A stretch of DNA of 64,000 bases, taken from NCBI RefSeq assembly GCF_020042665.1, contig NZ_CP083376.1, positions 1,028,001-1,092,000 on the forward strand, in the 5' to 3' direction. Positions 9,993-19,376 of the stretch are shown in pieces. The stretch is from Pseudoxanthomonas sp. X-1 (GTDB lineage Bacteria > Pseudomonadota > Gammaproteobacteria > Xanthomonadales > Xanthomonadaceae). Numbering within the stretch: position 1 is the first letter of the stretch; every line of letters begins with the position of its first letter. The notes under the pieces were generated by a model. It was not told the origin of the DNA. It worked only from the letters and a program-made list of their open reading frames with translations, and did no database searches. Both the position numbers and the translations under genes were made by a program.

Positions 9993-11753
9993 ATGAACGA
10001 CACCGACCACGACGAAAGGCACCTGCCGAAGGTCCCGGCGCGTCAGCTCTGGCGCCTGCTGGGCGGCTACTGGCGCTCGGACGACCGGCTCATGGCCTGG
10101 CTGCTGCTGCTGTCCATCCCCGCGCTGCACGGGGTGATGGTCTACCAGGGCCTGCTGCAGAACCGCATCTACGGGGTGATGTTCGATGCGCTGGGCGATC
10201 GCCAGGCCAGCGTGTTCTGGCGGCAGCTGATCCTCACCGGCGTCGTCATGGCCACCTGGGTGCTGGCCCATACCGTGGTGGAGTGGCTGATGCAGCTGCT
10301 CTACATGCGCTGGCGCACCTGGCTCAACGCGTATTTCTCCGACCGCTGGCTGGAGCGCAAGGCCTATTACCGGATGGACCGCGCCGGCAGCATCGACAAC
10401 CCGGACCAGCGCCTGTCCGAGGACCTGCAGATCCTGACCGAAAAGGGCGTGACCAAGGGCTTCGAATTCCTGCACCAGATGGGCGTGGTGGTGGTCTTCA
10501 CCGGCGTGCTGTGGAACCTCTCGCGCGATATCGCCTTCACCGTGGCCGGGCAGCAGGTCGCCATCCCCGGGCTGGTGGTGTTCGTGTTCCTGGGCTTCTG
10601 CCTGCTCAGCACCGGCCTGGTCGAATGGTTGGGGCGGCCGCTGCTGCGTGCCCGCTACCGCCAGCAGGCGCGCGAGGGCGACTACCGCTTCGCCCTGGTG
10701 CGCGTGCGCGAGAACGCCGAGCCCATCGCGCTCTACGCGGGCGAGGCGTCCGAACGTCGTCGCCTGGGTGGCGCCTTCGTCCGCATCCGTCAGAACTGGC
10801 GCAAGGTCGTGCGCCATACCTTCAGCGTCAATCTGGCCACCGATACCGGCAACCAGGGCGTGCAGCTGCTGCCGTGGATGCTCGGCGCCGGCGCTTATTT
10901 CGCCGGTGGTCTCTCGCTCGGCCAGCTGACGCGGCTGCACCAGACCTGCAACCAGACCCGCATCGGCCTGCTGTGGTTCATCCAGAACTACACCGAGCTG
11001 GCCGACGTGCGCGCCGCGCTGGCGCGCCTGGTCGAACTGGACCACGCGCTCGACGCGCACGATGCGCGCCACGACATCGTCGTGGCCGACAGCCAGGACG
11101 AGGTGCTGCGCACCTATGCGCTGGCGCTGGAATGCCCGGACGGGCGCGCGCTGGGCGAGCCGGTCTCGGTGGACATCAAGGCCGGGTCGAGCTGCGTGAT
11201 CGTGGGGCCGTCCGGCTGCGGCAAGAGCACGTTCCTGCTGTCGCTGGCCGGCCTGTGGCCGCACGGACACGGCCGCATCGAGATGCCGCGCAGGCGGCGC
11301 AGCATGTTCATTCCGCAGCGGCCCTATGTGCCCATCGGCTCGTTGAAGGAGGCGCTGTGCTACCCGGGCGACAGCGCCGATTTCGACGACCAAAGCTGCG
11401 TCAGCGCATTGCGCGCCTGCCGGCTGGAGCATCACGCCCAGCGCCTGGACGAGGTCGATCACTGGAGCAAGCGGCTCTCGCCCGGCGAGCAGCAGCGCCT
11501 GGCGTTCGCGCGCGTGCTGATGCAGCGCCCGCAGACGCTGTTCCTGGACGAGGCCACCTCGGCCCTGGACCAGGACACCGAGGCCTTGCTCTACCGGCAA
11601 CTGCGCGAGCGGCTGCCGGGCTGCACGGTGATCAGCGTCGCCCACCGCGACTCGGTCATCGCCATGCACGAACGCAAGCTGAGTTTCTCCGGCGCGGGCA
11701 GGCCGGCGTGGTGTTCCGCCCCGCCTGCACAGGTGGTCCCCGCGACGGGCTAG
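9993..11753 (+). CDS. ABC transporter, fused permease and ATPase (SbmA/BacA-YddA-like)
   Basis: A 586-aa half-transporter. The N-terminal ~370 residues form an ABC_membrane_2 (SbmA/BacA-like) region with several long hydrophobic helices and the family stretch WRTWLNAYFSDRWLERKAYYRM. The ATPase domain has Walker A GPSGCGKST (residues ~405-413), signature LSPGEQQRLAFAR, Walker B TLFLDEATSALD and a switch His (SVAHRDS). Relatives import peptides, bleomycin-type antibiotics or vitamin B12. It lies before a TonB receptor and tldDE on the same strand, which supports a peptide role. ATG at 9993 follows CACGGAGCC; an upstream GTG (9936) is less likely. Confidence 0.85.
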   Translation: MNDTDHDERHLPKVPARQLWRLLGGYWRSDDRLMAWLLLLSIPALHGVMVYQGLLQNRIYGVMFDALGDRQASVFWRQLILTGVVMATWVLAHTVVEWLMQLLYMRWRTWLNAYFSDRWLERKAYYRMDRAGSIDNPDQRLSEDLQILTEKGVTKGFEFLHQMGVVVVFTGVLWNLSRDIAFTVAGQQVAIPGLVVFVFLGFCLLSTGLVEWLGRPLLRARYRQQAREGDYRFALVRVRENAEPIALYAGEASERRRLGGAFVRIRQNWRKVVRHTFSVNLATDTGNQGVQLLPWMLGAGAYFAGGLSLGQLTRLHQTCNQTRIGLLWFIQNYTELADVRAALARLVELDHALDAHDARHDIVVADSQDEVLRTYALALECPDGRALGEPVSVDIKAGSSCVIVGPSGCGKSTFLLSLAGLWPHGHGRIEMPRRRRSMFIPQRPYVPIGSLKEALCYPGDSADFDDQSCVSALRACRLEHHAQRLDEVDHWSKRLSPGEQQRLAFARVLMQRPQTLFLDEATSALDQDTEALLYRQLRERLPGCTVISVAHRDSVIAMHERKLSFSGAGRPAWCSAPPAQVVPATG

Positions 11754-11938
11754 CCAGCCGGACCACGCAACAGCGGTAAGCGCCCAGGTGGGAAGGCCGG
11801 GCGCGCAGGCGTGCGGGGAGCGCGCCTGCGACAAGCAAGCGGGAGCGTGGCTCCCATCCCGGACGAGGCGGCCCGTGCCGCAGCGGCGGGCGAGGTTGAC
11901 CCAGCGGTTCCCTTCTTCTCACGACCGGAGAGCCTTCG

Positions 11939-14641
11939 TTGAACACGATCACCCTGAGCGCACTGGCCATCGCCGTGTCCCTCTGCCTTGCCAGCGCGGC
12001 GCATGCCCAGACCGGCGATGCCGACGAATCGCAGGCGTCCACCCCGTCCACCCAGCAGGTCCAGCCGCGACAGCTGGACGGCGTCAGCGTCACCGGCTCG
12101 CTGCTGCCGCGCAGCCAGCTGGAGACCTTCGTGCCCACCGTGACCATCACCCATCAGGACATGGTCAGGCAGGGCTTCAAGGACGTCGCCACCGCGCTGC
12201 GCGCGTCCACCCTGGGCGGCGGTGGCCTGCGCGAAGGCGCGCCGATCGGCTCGGGCAATACGCAGGCCACGCGCTCGGTCAACCTGTTCGGCCTGGGCGC
12301 CAGCTATACCAAGATCCTGATCAACGGCCATCCCTTCGCCAACTTCCCGATGGCGGCCAATACCACCGACGGCGGCATGCTGGCCGACCTGAGCAACATC
12401 CCGATGGCGATGATCGACCGCGTCGAGATCCTGCCAGGCAGCCAGTCGGCGACCTATGGCGCCGACGCGGTGGCCGGCGTGGTCAACATCCTCCTGCGCC
12501 GCGATGTGGAAGGCACGGAAGTCAGCGTCCAGTCCAACGTCTACACCGAGGGCGGCGGCGCCAGCCAGCGGCTGCAGCTGGTGGGCGGAAGCGCGCTGGG
12601 CAGCGCCACCTCGCTGACCTATGCGCTGCAGTACGACCATGCCGCGCCGCTGCTGGGCACCGAGCGCAGGCTCACCGCCTACACGCCGGCCAAGGACGAT
12701 GCCTTCGCCCGCACCTCGGCCACGTCCTACTACGATCCGGGCGCCCAGGGCTGCGCCCAGATGGCCGACCTGTTCGGCGGCACGATGGAATACAAGACCA
12801 ACGGCGCGGCCAGGTACTGCGGCTCGGACAACACCGCGGCCTCGGTCTCCACTTACGACGCGGCGCGGCGCACGGTGGCCGGCTATCTCTCGCTCCAGCA
12901 CGATGTCTCCGAGCGCATGACCGCCTATGCGGACCTGAACTACGCCCTGGGCCAGACGCAGAGCAACTGCTGCCTGACCTGGTACTGGCAGAACGTCACC
13001 GACCAGGCCTCCGGCAGGAACTACCTGATCTCGCGCGAGTTCGCGCTGGAGGAGATCGGCGGATTCGGCAACGCGGCCCGGCGCAACCGGACCCATCAAT
13101 ACGACGTCACCGGTGGCCTGCGCGGCGATCTCGGCGATGGCGACTGGCGCTACGACGCCTACTATTCGCGCTCGGCCTACGCGGTCAAGCAGCACCAGCT
13201 GCAGCCGGTGACGCCGACGATGAATGCCTACCTGGCCCAGCGCTACCGCGATGTGCGCCAGGTCTTCGTGCCGCTGACGCCGCAGGAGTATCTGGGTTTC
13301 AACTACGACCAGACCCGCAAGGCCGACACCATGACCCAGCAGGTCAGCGCGCGGGTCTACAACACCCGCCTGTTCGGCTTGCCCGGCGGCGACGCGGGCC
13401 TGGCGATCCTGCTGGAAGGCGGCAACGAGCGCTGGAACGACAGCCCCGACGCCATGTCCCGCTCCGGCGCGATGTTCGGCGGCGCGACCCAGGCCAGCCA
13501 CGGCGATCGCGATCGCTGGGGCGGCGCGGTGCAGATGGACCTGCCGGTGGCCTCGATGCTGACCGCGACCCTGGCCGGCCGCTACGACGACTATCGCTAC
13601 TCCGGCTACGACCGCAACCGCCCGACCTGGCGCCTGGGCCTGGAGTTCCGGCCGTTCGAAAGCCTGCTGCTGCGCGGCGGCCTGGGCACCTCGTTCCGCG
13701 CGCCGGACATGTCCTTCCTGTATTCGGGCGCCAGCAAGGGCAACCAGAACACCTACGATTTCTATCGCTGCGACCAGCTGGGCGTGTCGCGCAGCAGTGC
13801 CCAGTGCCGCTACATCATGCCCAGCTACACCAGCGGCAACCTGGCGCTGGAGCCGGTCACCTCCAAGTCCAAGAGCATCGGCCTGGTGTGGGCGCCGCTG
13901 CGCAACCTGACCTTCAACGCCGACTTCATGGACATCGAGATCCACAACGAGGTGCGCGCGCTGAGTCTGGCCAACATCCTCTTCGACGAGGCCGCCTGCC
14001 GCCAGAACGGCCAGGCGTCCTACCTGCCCAGCTGCGCCGACGCGCTGGCCCGGGTCAGCCGCGGCGCCGACGGTCTGATCACCGCCGTGCAGAGCGGGTA
14101 CTTCAACGTGGCCTACAAGCAGATGAAGCTGCTGATGGGCGGGGCCAACTATCGCCTGGCCACCGAGCGCCTGGGCAGCTGGAACTTCAAGCTCAACGCC
14201 AGTCGCATCGTCGACTACCGGGCGCAGCTGGATTCGGTGTCGCCCGTCGTCGATGTGATCGACGAGCCCAAGGGGCAGGCCAGCTTCTTCCCGCGCATGC
14301 TCAACGCCACCATCGGCTGGGAGCAGGGACCGCTGTCGCTCACCCTGTGGGGCGTGCGCTACGGCAAGACGCCCAACTTCTCGGTGCGCACCTGGGGCTG
14401 GAGCCCGACCGCGGCGCAGGTGGCGCTGTATGGCCCGCCGGGCTACGACGACGCCTGGCTGCTGTTCAATGGCTCGGTGCAGTACCAGCTGCCGTTCCAG
14501 GCCACGCTGTCGCTGGCGGTCACCAACCTGGCCAACAAGATGCCGCCGAACCGCAACTGGACCTCCGCGCCGTACTTCAACTCCCAGCTCTACAACGTCT
14601 ACGGGCGCGGCCTGAGCTTCGAGGTCACCAAGAAGTTCTGA
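11939..14641 (+). CDS. TonB-dependent outer-membrane receptor
   Basis: A 900-aa receptor with a signal peptide (residues 1-23, cleaved at AHA-Q), a TonB-box-like segment (LDGVSVTGS near residue 45), a plug domain (TKILINGHPF, IDRVEILPGSQSATYGADAVAGVVNILLRR) and a 22-strand-type barrel ending in Phe (YGRGLSFEVTKKF). The start is TTG at 11939, preceded by CCGGAGAG; no in-frame ATG gives a signal peptide. Several cysteines occur in extracellular-loop-like stretches (SNCCLTW, YDFYRCDQ), as in large xanthomonad receptors. The ligand is unknown; the neighbouring ABC protein and TldD/TldE point to a peptide. It is probably co-transcribed with tldD 73 bp downstream. Confidence 0.92.
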   Translation: MNTITLSALAIAVSLCLASAAHAQTGDADESQASTPSTQQVQPRQLDGVSVTGSLLPRSQLETFVPTVTITHQDMVRQGFKDVATALRASTLGGGGLREGAPIGSGNTQATRSVNLFGLGASYTKILINGHPFANFPMAANTTDGGMLADLSNIPMAMIDRVEILPGSQSATYGADAVAGVVNILLRRDVEGTEVSVQSNVYTEGGGASQRLQLVGGSALGSATSLTYALQYDHAAPLLGTERRLTAYTPAKDDAFARTSATSYYDPGAQGCAQMADLFGGTMEYKTNGAARYCGSDNTAASVSTYDAARRTVAGYLSLQHDVSERMTAYADLNYALGQTQSNCCLTWYWQNVTDQASGRNYLISREFALEEIGGFGNAARRNRTHQYDVTGGLRGDLGDGDWRYDAYYSRSAYAVKQHQLQPVTPTMNAYLAQRYRDVRQVFVPLTPQEYLGFNYDQTRKADTMTQQVSARVYNTRLFGLPGGDAGLAILLEGGNERWNDSPDAMSRSGAMFGGATQASHGDRDRWGGAVQMDLPVASMLTATLAGRYDDYRYSGYDRNRPTWRLGLEFRPFESLLLRGGLGTSFRAPDMSFLYSGASKGNQNTYDFYRCDQLGVSRSSAQCRYIMPSYTSGNLALEPVTSKSKSIGLVWAPLRNLTFNADFMDIEIHNEVRALSLANILFDEAACRQNGQASYLPSCADALARVSRGADGLITAVQSGYFNVAYKQMKLLMGGANYRLATERLGSWNFKLNASRIVDYRAQLDSVSPVVDVIDEPKGQASFFPRMLNATIGWEQGPLSLTLWGVRYGKTPNFSVRTWGWSPTAAQVALYGPPGYDDAWLLFNGSVQYQLPFQATLSLAVTNLANKMPPNRNWTSAPYFNSQLYNVYGRGLSFEVTKKF

Positions 14642-14714
14642 GCGCGCATGCGGTCGCCCGCTTCGCCCGACCGGGCATCGGCGCGAGCGCCTTCCACACC
14701 AACCGGGAATCCCC

Positions 14715-16157
14715 ATGTCTTCTTTGATAGCCCAGGCGGAGCAGCGCCTGCTGGCGCCGGCCTGCCTGTCCCTGGACGGGCTGGACCGGGTCTTCGCGCG
14801 GCTGCTGGCGCCGTCCACCGATGAGGCCGACCTCTACTTCCAGCAGACGCGCAGCGAGTCCTGGTCGCTCGAGGACGGCATCGTCAAGCAGGCGCGCCAC
14901 AGCAGCGCGCAGGGCGTCGGCCTGCGCGCGGTCTGCGGCGACAGGACCGGCTTTGCCTACACCGATGCGATGGAGCTGCCGGCGCTGCTCGAGGCCGCCG
15001 GGTCGGCCCGGGCCATCGCACAGGCGAGCGGGCAGGGGCGTGCGCATGCGCTGGTCCGCAACGCGCCGGCCCCGCTGTACGAGGCCATCGATCCCATCGA
15101 TGGCCTGGCCGCGGAGCAGAAGGTCGCGCTGCTGCGCACGATCGACGCGGCGGCGCGCGCCATGGACCCGCGCATCAGGCGGGTCAGCGCCAGCCTGATG
15201 GCCAGCTGCGAGACCGTCCTGATCGTCGCCGCCGACGGCACCCTGGTCGCCGACATGCGGCCGCTGGTGCGGCTCAACGTGCAGGTGATCGCCGAACACC
15301 AGGGCCGCCGCGAATCGGGCAGCGCCGGCGGCGGCGGACGCTACGACCTGGCGACGCTGATCGAGGGCGGCGCCGCCCTCGAGCACACGCGCGAGGCGGT
15401 GCGCCGCGCGCTGGTCAATCTGGAATCGGTCGCCGCGCCCGCCGGTGAGATGACCGTCGTGGTGGGGCCCGGATGGCCGGGCGTGCTGCTGCACGAGGCC
15501 GTGGGCCATGGCCTGGAGGGCGACTTCAACCGCAAGCAGACCTCGGTGTTCTCCGAGCGCATGGGCCAGCGCGTGGCGGCCAGGGGCGTGACCATCGTCG
15601 ACGACGGCACGCTGGCCGAGCGGCGTGGCTCGCTCTCGGTGGACGACGAGGGCACGCCGACCCAGCGCACCACGCTGATCGAGGACGGCATGCTCAAGGG
15701 CTATCTGCACGACCGCATGAGCGCCCGGCTGATGGGCAAGGCGCGCACCGGCAACGGCCGGCGCGAGTCGTATGCCCACCTGCCGATGCCGCGCATGACC
15801 AACACCTACATGCTGCCAGGCGAGCACGCGCCCGAGGAGATCCTGCGCTCGGTCAGGCGCGGGCTGTATGCGGTGAACTTCGCCGGCGGCCAGGTCGACA
15901 TCACCAGCGGCAAGTTCGTGTTCTCCGCCAACGAGGCCTATCTGGTCGAGGACGGGCGCATCGTCGCGCCGGTGCGGGGCGCGACCCTGATCGGCGCCGG
16001 CGCCGAGGTGCTGAGCCGGATATCGATGATCGGCAACGACCTGCGGCTGGACGCCGGCATCGCCATCTGCGGCAAGGCCGGACAGAGCGTGCCGGTCGGC
16101 GTGGGCCAGCCCACCCTGCGCATCGACGCGATGACCGTGGGCGGGACCGCCGCATGA
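14715..16157 (+). CDS. tldD: TldD family metalloprotease subunit
   Basis: A 480-aa TldD-type protein. The zinc site HEAVGHGLEGD (H260, H264) is the HExxxH motif of the family. TldD forms a heterodimer with TldE/PmbA that degrades unstructured peptides and processes modified peptides such as microcin B17 (established for E. coli). ATG at 14715 follows GGGAATCCCC, 73 bp after the TonB receptor. The stop overlaps the tldE start (ATGA), giving the 1:1 pair. Because the pair lies beside a receptor and an SbmA-like protein, it may be a specialised second copy and not the housekeeping tldD; finding another tldD elsewhere in the genome would confirm this. Confidence 0.93.
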   Translation: MSSLIAQAEQRLLAPACLSLDGLDRVFARLLAPSTDEADLYFQQTRSESWSLEDGIVKQARHSSAQGVGLRAVCGDRTGFAYTDAMELPALLEAAGSARAIAQASGQGRAHALVRNAPAPLYEAIDPIDGLAAEQKVALLRTIDAAARAMDPRIRRVSASLMASCETVLIVAADGTLVADMRPLVRLNVQVIAEHQGRRESGSAGGGGRYDLATLIEGGAALEHTREAVRRALVNLESVAAPAGEMTVVVGPGWPGVLLHEAVGHGLEGDFNRKQTSVFSERMGQRVAARGVTIVDDGTLAERRGSLSVDDEGTPTQRTTLIEDGMLKGYLHDRMSARLMGKARTGNGRRESYAHLPMPRMTNTYMLPGEHAPEEILRSVRRGLYAVNFAGGQVDITSGKFVFSANEAYLVEDGRIVAPVRGATLIGAGAEVLSRISMIGNDLRLDAGIAICGKAGQSVPVGVGQPTLRIDAMTVGGTAA

Positions 16158-17515
16158 ACCTGCGCGTTCTTCCCGATGCGAACCAGGACGATCCGCAGCT
16201 GCTCGAGCTCGCCACGCTGTGCGAGCAGACCGTGGCCGCGTGCCGCGTCCTGGGCGCCGACCAGGCCGAGGTCGTGGCGCATGCCGCCAGCGGCCTGGAG
16301 GTGGGCGTGCGCAGGGATCAGGTGGAGACCCTGATCCGCAGCCAGGACGTCAGCGCCACCGTGACGGCCTGGCGCGCGGGCCGCAAGGGCGTGGTCAGCG
16401 TGGGCGACATGCGCGCCGCCTCCCTGCGCCAGGCGGCCGAGCGCGCCTGCGCCTTCGCGCGCCTGACCGAGCCGGATGTCCACGGCGGACTGGCCGATCC
16501 GGACCCGTCTCCGCGCCAGCGGCCGCCGCTGGACCTGTGGCATCCCTGGGCGCTTGAGGCCGAGCAGGCCATTGAGCTGGCCCGGCAGACCGAAGCCGCA
16601 GGGCGCGACTTCGATGCCCCGATCGCCAACACCAACGGCGCGCAGCTCAGCACGCGTGCGGAACGTTCGGCGCGCGCCGATTCCAACGGCTTCCTGGGCA
16701 CCGCCAGGCGGACCCGCCACCAGCTGTGGGCCTCGTTCATCACCCGCGACGCGCGTGGCATGCAGACGGGCAGCTGGTACGACAGCCGCTGCTCGCACCA
16801 GGACCTGCAGGATCCGGCCGAGATCGGCCGGCGCGCGGCGCTGCATGCCGTGCAGCGGCTGGGCGCGCGCCGGCTTGGGACGCGCCAGTGCCCGGTGCTG
16901 TTCGCCCCGGACGTCGCGGCCGGCCTGTTCGGCCACTTCCTGGAGGCGGTGAGCGGCGCCGCGCTCTGCCAGCGGGCCAGCTTCCTCTCCGATGGCCTGG
17001 GGCAGCCGGTATTGCCCGCTTTCATGGACCTGCACGAGCGCCCGCATCTGCCGCGCGGCGCCGGTTCACGCCACTTCGATGCCGAAGGTGTCGCCGCGGC
17101 AGACGACGCCTTGGTCCTGGGCGGCCGGCTGCAGCGTTATGCCCTCGACGGCCGTTCGGCGCGGGAGCTGGGCATGGCCAGCACCGGCAACGCCGGCGGT
17201 ATCAGCAATCTGCAGGTCCGGCATGGGCCGGAGGATCTCGATGGCCTGCTGCGCCGCATGCACACCGGCCTGCTGGTGACGCAGGTGATGGGGCAGGGCG
17301 TATCGATCGTGACCGGCGACTATTCGCGCGGCGTGTCCGGCTTCTGGGTCGAGCATGGCGCCATCGCCTATCCCGTGGACGAGATCACCATCGCCTCCAA
17401 CCTGCGCGAGATGTTCGCCGGCATCGTCGCGGTCGGCCGCGATGTGGACACGCGCGGGCGGATCCGGACGGGATCGCTGCTGATCGAGCGGATGACGGTT
17501 GCCGGTGCCGGTTGA
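16154..17515 (+). CDS. pmbA: TldE/PmbA family peptidase partner
   Basis: A 453-aa TldE/PmbA-type protein, partner of TldD encoded immediately upstream with a 4-bp overlap. The fold is recognisable over the whole length: TVAACRVLGADQAEVVAHAASGLEVGVR at the N-terminus, STRAERSARADSNGFLG, and the C-terminal GLLVTQVMGQGVSIVTGDYSRGVSGFWVEHG typical of the family. It has no zinc motif, as expected for TldE, whose role is to form the chamber and position the substrate. A degraded copy of its bases 17247-17355 occurs at 19520-19625. Confidence 0.93.
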   Translation: MNLRVLPDANQDDPQLLELATLCEQTVAACRVLGADQAEVVAHAASGLEVGVRRDQVETLIRSQDVSATVTAWRAGRKGVVSVGDMRAASLRQAAERACAFARLTEPDVHGGLADPDPSPRQRPPLDLWHPWALEAEQAIELARQTEAAGRDFDAPIANTNGAQLSTRAERSARADSNGFLGTARRTRHQLWASFITRDARGMQTGSWYDSRCSHQDLQDPAEIGRRAALHAVQRLGARRLGTRQCPVLFAPDVAAGLFGHFLEAVSGAALCQRASFLSDGLGQPVLPAFMDLHERPHLPRGAGSRHFDAEGVAAADDALVLGGRLQRYALDGRSARELGMASTGNAGGISNLQVRHGPEDLDGLLRRMHTGLLVTQVMGQGVSIVTGDYSRGVSGFWVEHGAIAYPVDEITIASNLREMFAGIVAVGRDVDTRGRIRTGSLLIERMTVAGAG

Positions 17516-17612
17516 GGCGCCGGGGGGCGCGGGAACAGGCGCGGGTTGCCTTGTTTCCCGAGCGCGGATCCCTGGCGCCGGATCGCCTTCCGGGCCTTGC
17601 CTGCCAGGGCGA

Positions 17613-18356
17613 TCACCGCGGTCCTGCCAGGGCGATGGCATCGGCGCCCGCGGGGAAATGGAGCTGGTCCGAGCCATCGTGCACGGCCCGCCAGACGGCC
17701 TCGGCGACCTCCTTGGGGCGCGTGGTCGCCTGCGGGCGCGAGAAGGCCTCGAAGATCGGACGCGCATAGTCGGCATAGGCGTCCGGAATGAGGCCGTGCA
17801 TGCGCCCGGCACCGTTCTCGGCGAACCGCGTGGTCGGTCCGTAGCCGGGCTCGACCAGCTTGACCCGGATGCCGAACGCGCCCAGTTCGTGCGCCAGCGA
17901 ACCGGTGAAGCCTTCGACCGCGGTCTTGCTGCCTGTGTAGGCGGCGGCCAGCGGCATGCTGGCCAGGGTGACGCTCGAGGTGACGTTCACGATCGTGCCG
18001 GCTCCGCGCGCGCGCATCTGCGGAATCACCGCCTGCGCCATGGCCATCGTGCCGAAGGTGTTGGTTTCGAACACCTCGCGCACCGTGCGCATGGACGTGG
18101 CCTCGAAGGCGCCGACGACCCCGATGCCCGCGTTGTTGACCAGCGCATCGATCGGGCCGGCCTCGGCGACCGCGCGCGCGATGCTGTCGGCGTCGGTGAC
18201 ATCCAGCGCGACCAGCCTGATGCGTTCGGACGCGGGCAGCAGGTCGGAACGCGGACGGCGCATGGTGGCCACGACCTGCCAGCCGTGGTCGTGGAAGTAA
18301 CGGGCGGTTTCCAGCCCGTAGCCGGAGGAACTGCCGGTGATCAGGACGGTCTTCAT
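17613..18356 (-). CDS. Short-chain dehydrogenase/reductase (SDR), classical
   Basis: A 247-aa NAD(P)-dependent oxidoreductase. The cofactor motif TGSSSGYG is at residues 7-14, NNAG appears in the middle, catalytic Ser lies in VNVTSSVTL and YxxxK in AAYTGSKTAVEG. The Arg pair after the second strand (MRRPRSD) suggests NADPH. The substrate cannot be read from the sequence. It is divergent from an AraC regulator 99 bp away, which probably controls it. It is convergent with tldE. Confidence 0.9.
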   Translation of the reverse strand: MKTVLITGSSSGYGLETARYFHDHGWQVVATMRRPRSDLLPASERIRLVALDVTDADSIARAVAEAGPIDALVNNAGIGVVGAFEATSMRTVREVFETNTFGTMAMAQAVIPQMRARGAGTIVNVTSSVTLASMPLAAAYTGSKTAVEGFTGSLAHELGAFGIRVKLVEPGYGPTTRFAENGAGRMHGLIPDAYADYARPIFEAFSRPQATTRPKEVAEAVWRAVHDGSDQLHFPAGADAIALAGPR

Positions 18357-18443
18357 TGCGGGGAACTCCGTGGTGGTCAGGTGCCACCACGTTAGGTCCG
18401 CGCCGCAGGACTGACGATGCTGGGGAGTCCATGAAACATTGGC

Positions 18444-18449
18444 TATAGT
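18444..18449 (+). promoter_or_regulatory. -10 box TATAGT directly before the AraC gene
   Basis: TATAGT ends 6 bp before the ATG at 18456. The predicted transcription start is therefore at or next to the start codon, and no Shine-Dalgarno is present, suggesting a leaderless mRNA. Confidence 0.5.
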
Positions 18450-18455
18450 CCTGCC

Positions 18456-19376
18456 ATGACCGACCCCCTCGCCGAACTGATCACCCTGCTCAGGCCCGCG
18501 CGGGTCATGGGCAAGCGCATTTCCGGCGCCGGCCGCTGGGGCGTCCGCTACGCGCCGTTCGGGCACCCGGGCTTCTGTGTGGTGACCGATGGCGCGTGCC
18601 TGCTGACGGTCGATGGCGCCGACGCCCTGCATCTGCAGGCAGGCGACTTCGTGTTCCTGCCCGCGACGCCGGGATTCGTCCTGTCCGGCTTCGCGCCCGT
18701 CGAGCCGCAGCTGGTCGAACCCGCCGCCATCGCGACCGAGGACCTGGAGCTGCGCCATGGCGCCCTCGAGGGGGAGCCCGACATGCGCATGCTGGGCGGC
18801 TACTTCGTCTTCGATTCGCCCGACACGGCCCTGCTGGTGGCGCTGCTGCCACCGGTCATCCACGTCCGCGGCGAGGATCGACTCGGCGTGCTGGTGCGGC
18901 TCGTGCGCGAGGAAGCCATGCAGACCAAGGCGGGGCGCGACCTCATCCTGACCCGGCTGGTCGAGGTGCTGCTGATCGAAGCCCTGCGCGCGGCGCCAGG
19001 CGATGGCGCGCCCGCGGGGCTGCTCCGTGGCCTGGCGGACGAGCGCCTGGCCCGCTCGATCCGCGAGATGCACCGCGACCCGGCCCGCGCCTGGACGGTC
19101 GAGCAGCTGGCCAAGGTCGCCGCGCTGTCCAGGTCGGCCTATTTCCAGCGCTTCACACGGGCGGTCGGCCTGCCGCCCATGGAGTACCTGGTCGCCTGGC
19201 GGATGGCGATCGCCAAGGACATGCTCGATCGCCAGGATGTGGGTATGGAGCAGGTGGCCGAGCGCGTGGGCTATTCGTCGGCGAGCACCTTCAGTGCCGC
19301 CTTTGCCCGCTACGTCGGGCGTCCGCCGAGCGGCTATGCCAGGGAGCGACGCCGGCTGCGTGCGGAGGTGGCCTGA
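18456..19376 (+). CDS. AraC family regulator with cupin sensor domain
   Basis: A 306-aa transcription factor. Residues 1-~190 form an AraC_binding_2-type cupin (CVVTDGACLLTVDGADALHLQAGDFVFLPATPGF). Residues ~205-300 carry two helix-turn-helices (WTVEQLAKVAALSRSAYFQRFTRAVGLPPMEYL and VAERVGYSSASTFSAAFARYVGRPPSGYARERR). AraC proteins with this sensor often control a divergent oxidoreductase; here an SDR is divergent. The effector is unknown. Confidence 0.92.
   Translation: MTDPLAELITLLRPARVMGKRISGAGRWGVRYAPFGHPGFCVVTDGACLLTVDGADALHLQAGDFVFLPATPGFVLSGFAPVEPQLVEPAAIATEDLELRHGALEGEPDMRMLGGYFVFDSPDTALLVALLPPVIHVRGEDRLGVLVRLVREEAMQTKAGRDLILTRLVEVLLIEALRAAPGDGAPAGLLRGLADERLARSIREMHRDPARAWTVEQLAKVAALSRSAYFQRFTRAVGLPPMEYLVAWRMAIAKDMLDRQDVGMEQVAERVGYSSASTFSAAFARYVGRPPSGYARERRRLRAEVA

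Noticed and set aside
6621..11834. A 1737-codon minus-strand frame over the ATPase and ABC genes
   Set aside because: High GC leaves antisense frames open. The sequence is His/Arg/Gly-rich without domains, and the plus strand holds clear genes.
11750..14818. A 1022-codon minus-strand frame opposite the TonB receptor
   Set aside because: No signal peptide or domain; it is the antisense shadow of the receptor.
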